A stretch of 64,000 bases of DNA from Tigriopus japonicus (Eukaryota; Arthropoda; Copepoda; Harpacticoida; Harpacticidae): NCBI GenBank assembly GCA_010645155.1, contig CM021317.1, positions 3,631,101 to 3,695,100 on the forward strand. Reading direction: 5' to 3'. How positions within the stretch are numbered: the stretch's first letter is position 1; each line of letters starts with the position of its first letter. The translations under genes were made by a program, and so were the position numbers. Under the pieces are notes generated by a model. The model saw only the letters and a program-made list of their open reading frames with translations. It was not told the origin of the DNA and made no database searches. Below, piece by piece: positions 36,253-47,400 of this stretch.

Positions 36253-37718
36253 TCACATATAATTCGATACGCGCTCATCTTTCTTCAACAACATCACCCA
36301 AATTGTGGCCAGGCCCATGCCAAAGGCCCCGGCCATCCCACACTTCCGCAGGCCCGCACTCGATTTGTACAAGGCCCCGGTCAAACCTCCGGTCACGATA
36401 CTCTTGATCTCGTCATCCTCCTCGTGTTGCAGTGAGATGAGACTGTACAATGAGCTATAGATGACGGCCACTGCCCCAAGGGAATTGGACACACTGCCCC
36501 CGGATTTGAGGGTGTAGTTTGTGATCTGAGTGCGACGCAATCGACCCTTCATGTCGGCAGTTTTTCTCAAGCCGTCGAATAGGCCGTAGAATCCGCCCAC
36601 GGTCGAACCGATAATGACCGATGAGCCGATGGCCGTGAAGGAGTTCTCCATACGACCACGTTTATTCTCCTGGAAAGACAGATATCTTATTGTAGTGATT
36701 GAGAGGACACCTTTGGGAGATTCTTGATCAATTTATGAAGACCAAGTTGGATGTAGGAATATTTTATTCATGAACATCACTGCATTACACCCAAAAATAT
36801 CATGGTTACAAATGTGAACCACAGTATTTTAAGGGTGCATTTATAAGACACGTTTTATAGCACAGTTTGAGAAGAACCTTGCCACTACAGTTGAACAACC
36901 TAGCAACCTCTTCCGCAAACTCAATTACAATCTTGATTGATCATATTCTCCCATTAGAGAAAGTTTTTTGTGACCTCCTTACAAGCCGATGAAAAAAATT
37001 GTATCTTTGCCTTCAAACTTTGACAAACAAAGTGTCGTGTAATAGCACCTTAAGAGGCTAACCATGAACTATGAAGTCAAGATATCACCAATGAACCCTG
37101 GAAAAAATGCTGGCTTGTTCCCCTAAATCAGTGCCTCTTGTGGTCAAATTAAGAGATAGCTGCCAGCTAGTGAGTGGGTTTTAATGCCACTCTGGCAAAA
37201 CTTCAGGTTTTTTTTCCAGGATGCTTACATTTCTTGGTAGGGGCATGTGTTATCAAAATCGAACATTTTGGAGAAATAATATTGTCAAAAGATATCTAAC
37301 GTTTTGCCAGAGAGTGGCATGAAGAATCTTCATCCGGCAACTATGTCTCAATCTGACCCACAAGAGGTGCTGATCTGGGGAACAAGCTGAAATTGACTTC
37401 ACGGTTCATTGAAATGATGAGTGAAAAAACACTCCACTCTTATTCAAAGGAACTTGCAACTAGCTTTCTTTTATACCCCTCAAAACCGTTTAGTCACGGA
37501 TCCAGGGGTTTATTATGGTTTAGTGAATGGAATCATGCTATGCAAAGCTGGCTCACCTCGTTGAGAATGAATTCGGGTGTAGCGGATTGTAAATACGAGG
37601 GATCCACATTCAGATAAGGTGAAAGTTGGGCCGCATTGCTCCTCTGCAAAGACCCAAAAAGGTTGCCCATGGCCGCGGGACCACCGCCAGGGCTCGCATT
37701 ATGGTTATCTACCATCAT
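36253..37718 (-). CDS. TIMM23: Mitochondrial import inner membrane translocase subunit Tim23
   Basis: Channel-forming core of the TIM23 presequence translocase. Two exons on the minus strand, 37718-37557 and 36669-36253, joined in phase 0 (FILNE|ENKRGRMENSF), give 192 aa (human 209). The N-terminal intermembrane-space part (NLFGSLQRSNAAQLSPYLNV, DPSYLQSATPEFI) matches the family. The Tim17/Tim22/Tim23 domain carries four predicted membrane segments with glycine-rich helices: GSSVIIGSTVGGFYGLFDGL, GSVSNSLGAVAVIYSSLYSL, SIVTGGLTGALYKSSAG and GMAGAFGMGLATIWVMLL. The ATG at 37718 is chosen; the in-frame TTG at 37721 is not needed. The 887-bp intron contains a fold-back element. Confidence 0.96.
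37061..37411. mobile_element. Fold-back element in TIMM23 intron
   Basis: The left arm (about 37061-37200: GAAGTCAA..., GCTTGTTCCCC, GCCTCTTGTGG, ATGCCACTCTGGCAAAAC) recurs as the reverse complement of the right arm (about 37300-37411: GTTTTGCCAGAGAGTGGCAT, CCACAAGAGGTGC, GGGGAACAAGC, TTGACTTC). The arms are diverged and separated by about 100 bp. No protein is encoded. Confidence 0.8.
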
Positions 37719-39988
37719 CAATCAACCCACCACGTAATCTCAGCCAATCTAAAACGGACACAAATTGTCTTGATTCCTGTTATGAAACAAGAGGAGTTGC
37801 GAACAAAATTATAGACAAGCTTCACGACCAACTGAACTAAAACTCGTAATTTATTGACTAAATGTGCCAAAAATTGCTCAACATCGTAAATGATATCCAA
37901 TTTCTTGAATTTTCCTCAATTTGGTCTCTTGACAAGTGCAGATTAGCCTTATTTAACGGATGTCTACACTTTTGGCCCATAACAAGGGAAACAAACCATC
38001 CGTTTATAAACCCTAATGTCGGTCTTCAGCAAAATTTATCAATATTAAGAGAGGTTTTGTACTTTGGTCACCGACAAAAATAACTGTTCAGGTTTCACTA
38101 TATTTCTGTGAATGAGTAATTTGTAAAACAAGGTAAGAAAAGTGCAATTTACCGGTCAAAATGCGTTACCTCAAATTCACTGTGGAGTTAGAATGAGAAA
38201 ATAGTTTATCAAGCTAATGGCATTGATGTCTTATGTAATCATTGGTGTGTGTGTGTGTGATGTCAATGATGACTTGATTAGTGAGAGAAATGCGTTATAG
38301 ATATACGAAGATAAGTCGGGAGAAAATATAATACTTGAGGGTTAAAATGATGATATTTGTAAGACTTACCCCTAAATTTGGAGAATTCAGATCGATTTTA
38401 GAGAGAAACACAGCTTTTTAGGGATTTCTGGCCGACTCGTGGCTAGGGTGACCATTAAAATACTTTTCTGAAACAAGATCTACAAAATTCTTGAACTTCT
38501 GCTCCTTCTGAAAATTATAAGGTACAATTTTGCTAGCGATTCAACATTGCGAGTTTTATTAGGGTTATTTCGACTCATATTCTGATCCGTTTGTCTTTTT
38601 TCAATAACGTTGTTAGGGCGAGTTGAACATGTCTGTAAAAAATGGTCACACCTAAGGCTTGAAAAAGCATGAATTCGTTCTGTGAGAAAGACAACATTGC
38701 TTTTCCTCTCAAGTCTTTCGGAACCACTTGATGCAACCTCTCATAACTCAAACCGAATACTAGTTGCAGTTCTATATTGACAGAAGTGTCACTCCAGTTA
38801 GGTCAGTGGAGATTTATTTTAAGCTCATTTCCACCGTTCGGCAGCAAGGATGCCAAGTGACTTGATTCATCAATAATCATGCATTGCTCTTGTTTGAGCA
38901 AAGCAGTCAAATGAGCAATTCCGCTAATGAATCCCTGAAATCGCAAATTCCTGTTTTGAATAACGAAACTAAATGTCAAATCCCATGACACACACAGTGC
39001 AAGCTTGTTGAATCACGAACAATTTGGGAGTGACATTTCTGTCTAAATAGAACTGTAATACTAGTATGCTTTGAAGATTTAGTCAAATTTGAGATGTGAA
39101 CTACGCAAAAATGCAAAAAGGTACTTTAGAATGAGTAGAAATGGTATTTGGGTGGTAATGGACACAAAGCATCGGAAAATGGTCCAATATTTAGAAGAAT
39201 AAATGCAAGTTTTTCACTTTTTTTACAAAATCTTGGGTTCCTGTTTGGCGTTCCAAGCACTTGTTGATGAAAAAGGCATCTTCAAACTTAAAAAGCTTTG
39301 AATGTTAAATCCTACAGCTATTTTTCTAAAGCTCTTGTATGTTTGGGCAACAAAAAAAACTCTTTGTAGCTTTCAAACCATTTTTGATTGTTTTCAATAT
39401 TTTCTGAGCATTCACCATTTATTACTGTTTCATTTAGGACCTCCACAAAACATTAACTCAAGATTGAAAAATGCTACAAATTCTTGATTTTCATGTTTGT
39501 TTTTTTACTGTAAGGAGGAAAAAAAATCTTATTTTACAGAATTGCCACCACTCTTTTTCACAAAATTCACTTCAACAAAATTCAAGTAAATTTGCAGAAA
39601 GTAAAAAAATCAGTGCACATTTATTAAAAAATCGTATAATTTGTAATCCAAACTCGCGTCTACAGATTAAACCAACAAAATGAAATGATTGCCCTCTTAA
39701 CAACATGGAACTGTGCTCTCTCAAATGGCTACATCTAAAGCTTATTAGATTAAGCATCTTTCGCTACATCTAGCACTGCTAGGAAAATAACAATTTAAGT
39801 ATCAGTACTTTTCCACTCCTTAAAAAAAAATCTAAAAATGACCCAAGCAAATTGTCCTGAGGGATCTAATTCAATAATCCAATCTGTTCATGAGCTCACA
39901 CTAACGAGCAACTCTTTCCGAGTTCCCAATGCGAATCTTCAGTCCATCCTGTTAGGTCACCGACAAGGTCAACCCACCTAATTTCTAG
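37719..39988. other. Intergenic region between TIMM23 and the gene at 39989
   Basis: Divergent flanks, so both promoters should be here, together with the unidentified first exon of the plus-strand gene. It contains a short (TG)n run near 38247-38261 and a Tc1/mariner-like MITE at 38767-39055. No other coding sequence can be supported. Confidence 0.6.
38767..39055. mobile_element. Tc1/mariner-like MITE
   Basis: A 289-bp element whose ends are inverted repeats of about 30 bp: CAGTTCTATATTGACAGAAG at the left, and CAGTTCTATTTAGACAGAAA as the reverse complement of the right end, both continuing TGTCACTCC. Ends starting CAGT and a TA dinucleotide just outside the right end (ACTG|TA) fit Tc1/mariner; the left TA has decayed. 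No transposase ORF is visible. Confidence 0.8.
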
Positions 39989-42442
39989 ATCGTGGACTTG
40001 GAGGCGTGGCTCATTCTCGTGTGTCTGTACCTTGTTTCTGTCCACATTCTCTGTCGCCCTTTCAAGGACGATCTCCCGGTCACCATTGAGTCCACTGGGT
40101 CCAAATCGCCTTCTCAAGTTATTGCCCAAGAGGTTGTCCAAGACGTCATGGAAGATGCCGTGAAACAAGCGGAAACGCCGCAAATCCAGGTGTCGACCGA
40201 CTTCATTACCCCTGAACCGATTACTGCAGGTAAGGGTTTTAGCTTTTCGGTTTAGGAGATAGATCTTGAAACAGAGTTTATGGTTAAGTTTAATTTTATT
40301 GAAAGGCGCCGGTAGGTTTTTGCAATGCATTAGAGACGTCAAATCTCTGATGAATTTTGAATGATTCAAAATAGTTCAATTGGATGGCACAAGATTGTTA
40401 AAAGGACGTTTCTTTTGATTTCTCACAATGCGGCAAATCCAATAAATGTACAACCGTCCTTTCGAAACAGGAGTCCAAGGATTGCATTTTACAGTAAATC
40501 CTTTCATTTGATTTGTTATTTAAGGCCGGAGAAAAAAATAATTTTTAAATTTCCGCCGGAACTTTTTGGACAACGAACTTAAAGGAGCAAACTAAATCTC
40601 CAAAAGTGTTTTGACTCTAATAACTTACTTTTCGTCAGTATTGATCGTGTCAAAAAACCGACAAACGGGTTTTTCCTAGATATTTCGCATTGGGGAAAAT
40701 TATTTGAAAAAAGGCCTTCAACCCCAAATAAAGTTTTTTTTCGGTCAGAAGTAGCAAGATGGTTGTGTTTTTTGGTTATAAGTTTCAATTATTTCAACTT
40801 TGCACCATTTCTTAACTACCATTGACTGTTCATTTTTCTTTTTCTCATTCTAGAGAACCGGACTGCTGGATTTATTCCTGTGCCTTTACCTGGTCGCGCT
40901 AATCGGTTTGGTGATTCTGGCTCCCATTTGCTCAATGTCTTGATCTCTTTGGCGTGGACCGACCGCATTTTGACGGCCATTTTAGACAAACATAACCAGA
41001 TCATGGCCAGAAAAGATGGCGTTGTGGCATTGTTTTACCGAGCTTTCCTTCATACGGGAGTGATTATGTTGACCCTGACCTATGAGACCTATCGCTACAT
41101 TATCCAGAAGGCTTTAGAGCGATTTCCTGAAGGTAAATAGGACATGCATAAAGGTTGCTCAAGCGAGTGTCTTAAATCGTACCGCTAGGGGTAAAACAAG
41201 GCTGTTGGTTGTGCAGCAGAGTTGCTCGGCCCATTTTGGCAAATTAAAGTCATATTCATTTTAGCGTGTATTCAATGAGTCTAGGTCTTGGAAATGATCG
41301 CTTTCTTACATTTAGAAACATCTGCTTACGCCTAGTTGTTAATATGGTCAGTTTATTAGGTAGAAAATATTATAAATAAAATCATTCATTTCTAGAAAGA
41401 ACCATTAAAACTATTTCATTTTTCTTTTTTTTAAGTTTTTTAAATCTTCATTTTGATGAACAAATATGCGTCGTTTCTTATTTTTTGGGATATCCTATTC
41501 TTGCAGTAACACAAAGTTTGCTTAAGAGCCTTTTATTCAATTACCCTGAAAGTGAATTTTGCTTATTATTGGCCCAACATATTCAATGTATCTTAACGTA
41601 AAATAATTATAAAATAAAAAATAATTAATAAAATAAAATAATAAAATAAAATAATAAAAAATAAATAAAATAATAAAAATAATAAAAATAAAAAATAATA
41701 ATAATTATAAAAATCGTAAAATAATAATTAATCGTTTCTACGAACTTAGACTCTTCAAAAACACGTTTAAATGGAAAAGGCTTGAATTTGCCTAAATGGG
41801 CTGAGAAACTCGGAACTGCCAATGGTCCTGTTTTAAAATGCTCACTTGAGCAACCTTTGTGCATGCCCCATTGATAATTGAACACAATATGAGATATATC
41901 ACTCGGTAACTCGTATATCGAGCCTAACAACTCGGGGTGTTATTGCAATTTTGTTGTCCTTGGCTTATTGTCACTCGCCATGGTTATCTCGATGTTTTAA
42001 CATAGCAAATCTTGAGGACACTCAAAATATGAAGAGGAACAATTTTAAGATCCCAGCCTCAATTTTGGCTAAAAGTTTGTAAAAATAATTGCTAGACTTT
42101 GAATTTGGTCTGCATTAATTGACGTATTTTTATTTGAATGATAGGAATTTACCGTATTAATGCAACACAACTTATTGCTATATTCTGTTAGGCGTGACCA
42201 AACGGATTGTGGAAACTGAGGAACGGACTGTGAAAGTTCTAGTTGAATGGGATACGGTTTTGGCCACACGATTGAGCGACTGGATCACGAAAATGGAACG
42301 ATTCTTGGAAGTATCATTTCAACGTTATCGGAAACGCATATTTCACTTGGCTGAAGCTTTGAAACCCTCTTCTCTGGTGGACAAGTATTGGATGGGCAAC
42401 TTGAACAAGCCAAAGAAGGCCAAGAAAAAACAAGAAGACTAA
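39989..42442 (+). CDS. Unrecognised protein with N-terminal hydrophobic segment (5' exon missing)
   Basis: Three exons, 39989-40229, 40854-41132 and 42192-42442, join in phase with GT-AG introns to give about 256 aa. The first listed exon begins at a 3' splice acceptor (TTTCTAG) and has no ATG (the ORF opens at GTG), so an upstream start exon is missing. The visible N-terminus is a signal or membrane anchor (EAWLILVCLYLVSVHILC). Then come an acidic linker, a helical stretch (LFYRAFLHTGVIMLTLTYET), a segment rich in charged amphipathic residues (RIVETEERTVKVLVEW) and a basic tail (KPKKAKKKQED). The Lys-rich end resembles an ER-retrieval or nuclear-type basic tail, but topology is uncertain. 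I do not recognise the family. Confidence 0.7.
41140..41870. repeat. Inverted pair of dispersed repeats around an (AATAA)n tract
   Basis: 41140-41290 (CATGCATAAAGGTTGCTCAA; GTTGCTCGGCCCATTTTGGC) and the reverse complement of 41740-41870 (CATGCACAAAGGTTGCTCAA; TCAGCCCATTTAGGC) are copies of one element. Between them, 41594-41730 is an almost pure A/T tract of AATAA-like units. A third copy lies at 35060-35175. All of this is in intron 2 of the unrecognised gene. Confidence 0.75.
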
Positions 42443-44432
42443 ATGGAACATTTTTTCTTACACCCCCATAATGAGCTGTAATCCCCCTGTTTATTTGCAT
42501 ATTTTTTGGACTTTTGCTTTGTAACCATGTCACTTTTCCGCCTGGAAGAATCTACTCCTTTATCTCTATTCATGCTAACCGGGAACACTTTCAGATAAGA
42601 TGCATTTAAAAAAAATAGGGCTATCGTGAATTTTAAGTTAAAGGAACTACTTTGTGAGCGTCCTCCAATTTTTTTTTTTTTTTTGCAAAAGCCATGCAGA
42701 AACACCAAGTGTACAATAGATTATAGCCAAAAGAATGTTTGAGATGGGTAAAAAGAAACCATTTACAATGAAGGTCAATAGATTAGGGAAAAAATTATAA
42801 AGGATGAAGATTCAAATATAATACGGGAGGAGACGTGGTGTCGTGATTAGCGCAGTTTCCTGTAGTGAGAGAGGTCCCAGGTTCGATTCTCCTCCCCGAC
42901 CTTTCTCAAGGAAACTTTTAGACGCTATTCCACCCTCACAGACAGAACCATTCTGATACCGGACTTGAAATTGCCTATCGGAAAACCTGGATGATGTGAT
43001 GGCTGGCTGGGCGAGGATCAAACCTCCGACTCAGCACCCACAATCCAAAAACAAAAATATCAAATTCCATGATCAGACTGCAGTGGGAAGTCTTCTTCCC
43101 AATTTTTTTAAAAAAAGATTTCGAGAAGGCAAGCTGATTGGGGAGAATTTAGGATTTTTTACTAAAGATCTATTTCATAATATATGCTATAGATATAGCA
43201 ACATAGCAAGCAAACGGTCACACTAGTTGATACTAGTCTCAACTTCAGGTAATCTGTTTTTAGTACCAATGTATCAGATTGTTAGGCCATATCAAATTTT
43301 GATCAAGCATTTCATTTCGCTCATTTTCACGCTGAATTGGATTGTCGATGTATCATATTCGAGACCAAAAAATGTACTCCATATCTATTGACTTCTCCCA
43401 TTTCTTAAGAATCCTTTTGGTAATGATTGAACTATTTTTCAAAAGTTGGAATAACTGAAGATGCATCTAAAGCTTGAAGCCGGCACCAAGCGTTTTAATC
43501 TCAGACTTTTCCGATACGGCCTCAAACTATTTGAGATCAAGGTGGTATGAGTCCCATCTCTACTAAATCCATAAAAGTGCGTCTTTTCACTTGCGTTTTT
43601 CAGTCTTCTAGAAAACATACAACACTGTTAACAACACTACTTCCATGCAGCGATGCCGGGCGAGGGTTTTTGCTGCCACTTTTCATAAAAGTGTCGGTAC
43701 AGAAAACCAAATAACGGGATTTTTTATATTGGCAGAGGGTGAGGGTAGACCCGTGTCAATCACTTTTCAAATATAATTAGTTACAATTAAAACCATTTGG
43801 GTATCAAAAGTAAAGAAATACTATTATAAATACTTTACTTTCAAATGTACTTTATTACAGTAATTGAATCATATTCAATTACATTATTTTTGAAAACCAA
43901 TTGGAACTTTTTTTCATTTTAAGGGCAAAATAGGTATATAGCATCTAAAAAAGTTGATTTTTAGGTGAAGCAATTTTTATGCTGAAATTATTGGAGGGGC
44001 GGGGGAACCGGTAACACGCAAATTTCTAGAACTTATTAAGTAGGTAAAAATGTAATTGTAATGGAAGAATTGAAAATTGGAAAAATGTAATTAATTACAA
44101 TCACGTATTTGTAATCTCAATCACAATTACATCACAGGTTGGGGAACATGGACAGTATAGAACGGAAATCTTGACCTAAAAATGAGATCAAAATATTTTG
44201 AAATGAAAAACGAGTTTTTTTTGCGCCGCAAGCGGCAGAATATCAAGGACTTCCAACACTTAAACAACTTTTGGCATCATCATCTTGAGACCATGCGGTA
44301 ACGCTGTATTTTCATGCCTTGTGTTTCTTTTCTCCTTCAATCCATGCCCATCCATCCATCCATGTTCATTGATTGGTATGACCGCCTGTCTAGTGACACG
44401 CCCTCTATCTTTAGGGTGTCTATGAAGCGATC
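42443..44432. other. Intergenic region before the J-protein pair
   Basis: Nearly 2 kb holding a tRNA-like SINE head (42825-43035) and AATTAC-rich repeat sequence at about 43750-44140 related to 31995-32160. No ORF with splice context. The promoter of the first J-protein gene should lie just upstream of 44433. Confidence 0.6.
42825..43035 (+). mobile_element. tRNA-derived SINE-like sequence
   Basis: A-box-like TGGTGTCGTGATTAGCG (42836) and B-box GGTTCGATTCTCC (42880-42892) are 44 bp apart, the spacing seen in tRNA genes. Acceptor and T stems do not pair properly, so it is not a working tRNA. Downstream, the reverse complement around 43005-43035 contains a second B-box-like GGTTTGATCCTCG. A SINE head or tRNA pseudogene is the best reading; other copies were not found in the window. 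Confidence 0.5.
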
Positions 44433-47400
44433 ATGTTGATGAGGCGACCTCCGGTTTGCTCCTGGGCCCTTTTCCACGTCACCGCCTCGACACGCCCCTT
44501 TGTTGTAGCTGCCAGAACCCGCCCTTCCCGCTCACCCTCGATCGGTTCTTTATCGGCGCTTGGCGCGCGATCTTTTCATTTAAGTGGCATTCAACAGGCC
44601 GGGCAGAACTATTATCAGACGTTGGGCGTGTCTCAAAACGCCTCCGCTAAGGAGATCAAGAAGGCGTATTACGCCCTAGCCAAGAAATATCATCCGGATG
44701 TCAATAAAGACGATCCCAAAGCCGCCAAATTATTTCAGGTACGATTTCGCCTGCCATGAATGCGCGAATAATTAGTAAGATGGACCGAGGATGGCAAATA
44801 TATCAGTAATTGATAGACGACGAATCTCGCTAAAATTACCATTAACCTTGCAATGTATCATATCGTATTGTTATCGCCAATTTGGCTATTTAAAAGAAAA
44901 TAATTTGGCATGAGTTAAAAAAAAACACCTGGGTTTGTGCCGTGACCATTCCATTTCTAAGCGATTATAGATTGTAATAGATGGTGTAGATAATAATAGT
45001 GTATTTTATGGTACTAATTATAATAGAATAATATAAGGGACAATGTTGATTTTTTCCGCTGTGTTCTTCTCCTCTTGTTTATTTTTTTTTCAAATCTTAT
45101 ATTACAACCATATCAATTCTCTTTAATCATTATTAATGTCGTTACAATATATAATGACAAACATTGTTGTTGGAGGATTTTAATATAAATGCCCTTAACC
45201 GGTCGAAAACGGTCTCAAATTCAAAAGGATTTTTTGCACTACCTCCTTCATCCCAACAAAAGACTTTATTTGTTAATCAAACAATTTGAAAAGTTCTTGC
45301 AACCCAAACTAAAATCCCTAGGCTTTCAGCTAATTAATTTTGTTAAAAGGAAATCTTCTCCTATTGATACCCATAATCTAGCAATTAAGTTTCTTCCCAA
45401 AAATTGCAATTCACAAACATAGTAAATTCAATAATTCATCATTATCGTACATAATCAAACAACACTGATCGTGTTTTATGCCCTTAATTAAAAAGATATT
45501 TCATTGAAAAAATTGCGCCTGACAATAGCTTACAGGTAGTACCTTCGATCTATTTATTTTGTTTTAGTTAATTTTTACTACAGATTAGCATCAAGCATTG
45601 CTACAGAGTTGAATCGCTTTTTGGGATAGTCAAGCGCTCTATATATGAGTAATTTACCTTTTCATTATTAGCCAAGAACCGTTTTGGTATCCCACGCATA
45701 GAAAATAATCAAGACTTGGTTGTGGTTGGTGATGGTTCTATTTGCCATTTCCGGCGACATTTTATGACGTTGGTAACAAAGCATGAAACACCTTTGGTAT
45801 TTCAGCAAGTTTCAGAAGCCTACGAGGTTTTGAGTGATTCGGCCAAACGACAACAGTACGATCGATTTGGAACCTCATCTGATCAACAGAGCCAAAACCA
45901 ACACCAACAACAAGCCCGATATTCAAGACCCGGTGCTCGAACTCAGTGGAGTTATCAGGTACGTTTGTCAAAACTCTCCAATAATTTCTTAAGGTACTCC
46001 AAACTATTATTACTCTTTCGTAACCTTGGCAAGGAGGGTGATTTTGTTTTATAGAGGATTTTAAACCAAGGTTGAAAAATTCGCCAATAGATGGCGTGAA
46101 AGAAGGGGCAAGTAGTCTTTTCTCTTTTCTTGCCCAACCTTCCCCGCCATCTATTGGCAAATTTTTCAAGCTTGGTTTAAAATCCTCTATACAGGCATTT
46201 CTTTTGAAATTCGGTTCAGGGGAGATCTGAAGTTTGTTTATTTTAACTTTTGCTTAGCTGGAAACGTATGTATGACATAAGCCTAAAATTCTGATCTTGG
46301 TGAAAAGGATATTCACCAGAAATTTACTTTTTTATGGTCATTTTTCCTTTTTTTTGGAAATACTGACATTTTTTGCTCTTTTTACCATAATCACTTAATT
46401 TACATTTTTGGTAGTCATTTATGACCCATTATTAGCACAAATCTTTGCATATTCTAAACTCAATCAGTATTGTTTTAGATTTTTGGAGCTCATTATCAAA
46501 ACAAGTTGACATTTTAAAATCTTAATGAACAATAAAACCACAAATTCCAATCTTAAATGCTATAAAATCCCTGAGGTATTCCCAAGCTCCCAAATTCGTT
46601 TAAAAATTATCAGTGAGAGATCTTTAATATTTCATTTTCCACTCGAACGTAGTCAAAACGTTTGTCAGAACTCTTTGATAACTTCTGATGGTTTTATAAC
46701 GAGTGCTTATTATTTGTACAGTGTAAACTTTGGCAAATATGATGATTTTGTTACTTCAAAGCCATCTGTTTTGAAATTTCAAGACAAATACCAACCTTCA
46801 ACTTTTTGTTTAATGTATAGCGCTCTAGTTTAATGATTATTTTGCTACGTTGGAAATGTTTAAGATCAACCCAAATAGGCTGATTTGGCCTTAGAGAAAA
46901 TTTTATTCACTAAAAATGCATTTTTTTAAATTCTCATCTTTGCCCTTTTTACCGAAATCGGTGAAAAGACACAGTTGGGACAGTCAAATATAAACCATCA
47001 TACTCAGTTTTTTTGTATATTATAGACAAAAATCTGCCAAAACTTTGGCTAAAAGGTTCTAGGATTGTCAAAACGTTGCCTAATTGACTTTTTATATACC
47101 TAAGTCTAAACTGAAAACAGCATTCCAATCTTTGGCAGTGCGGAATCCACCCCAAAAACGAATAATTTGAAACTCCTTCAAATCTTATTTTGTTGTGTAA
47201 CTAGCAATCAATACCTCCCTATTATTTCCATTTTCCAGTCCAACGTCGATCCAGAAGAGTTATTCCGCCAAATTTTCGGAGATCTTCGCAATTTTCAACA
47301 AGGCAATCGTCGCTCAGATTTCGGTTTCGGCACCATTTTCGAAGACTTTTCCAATTTCGGATTCGGTCAAGCTCAAGAAACCGTTGTTCATCTGACCTTT

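Noticed and set aside
42825..42900. Functional tRNA gene
   Set aside because: A and B boxes are present, but the acceptor and T stems do not pair in register.
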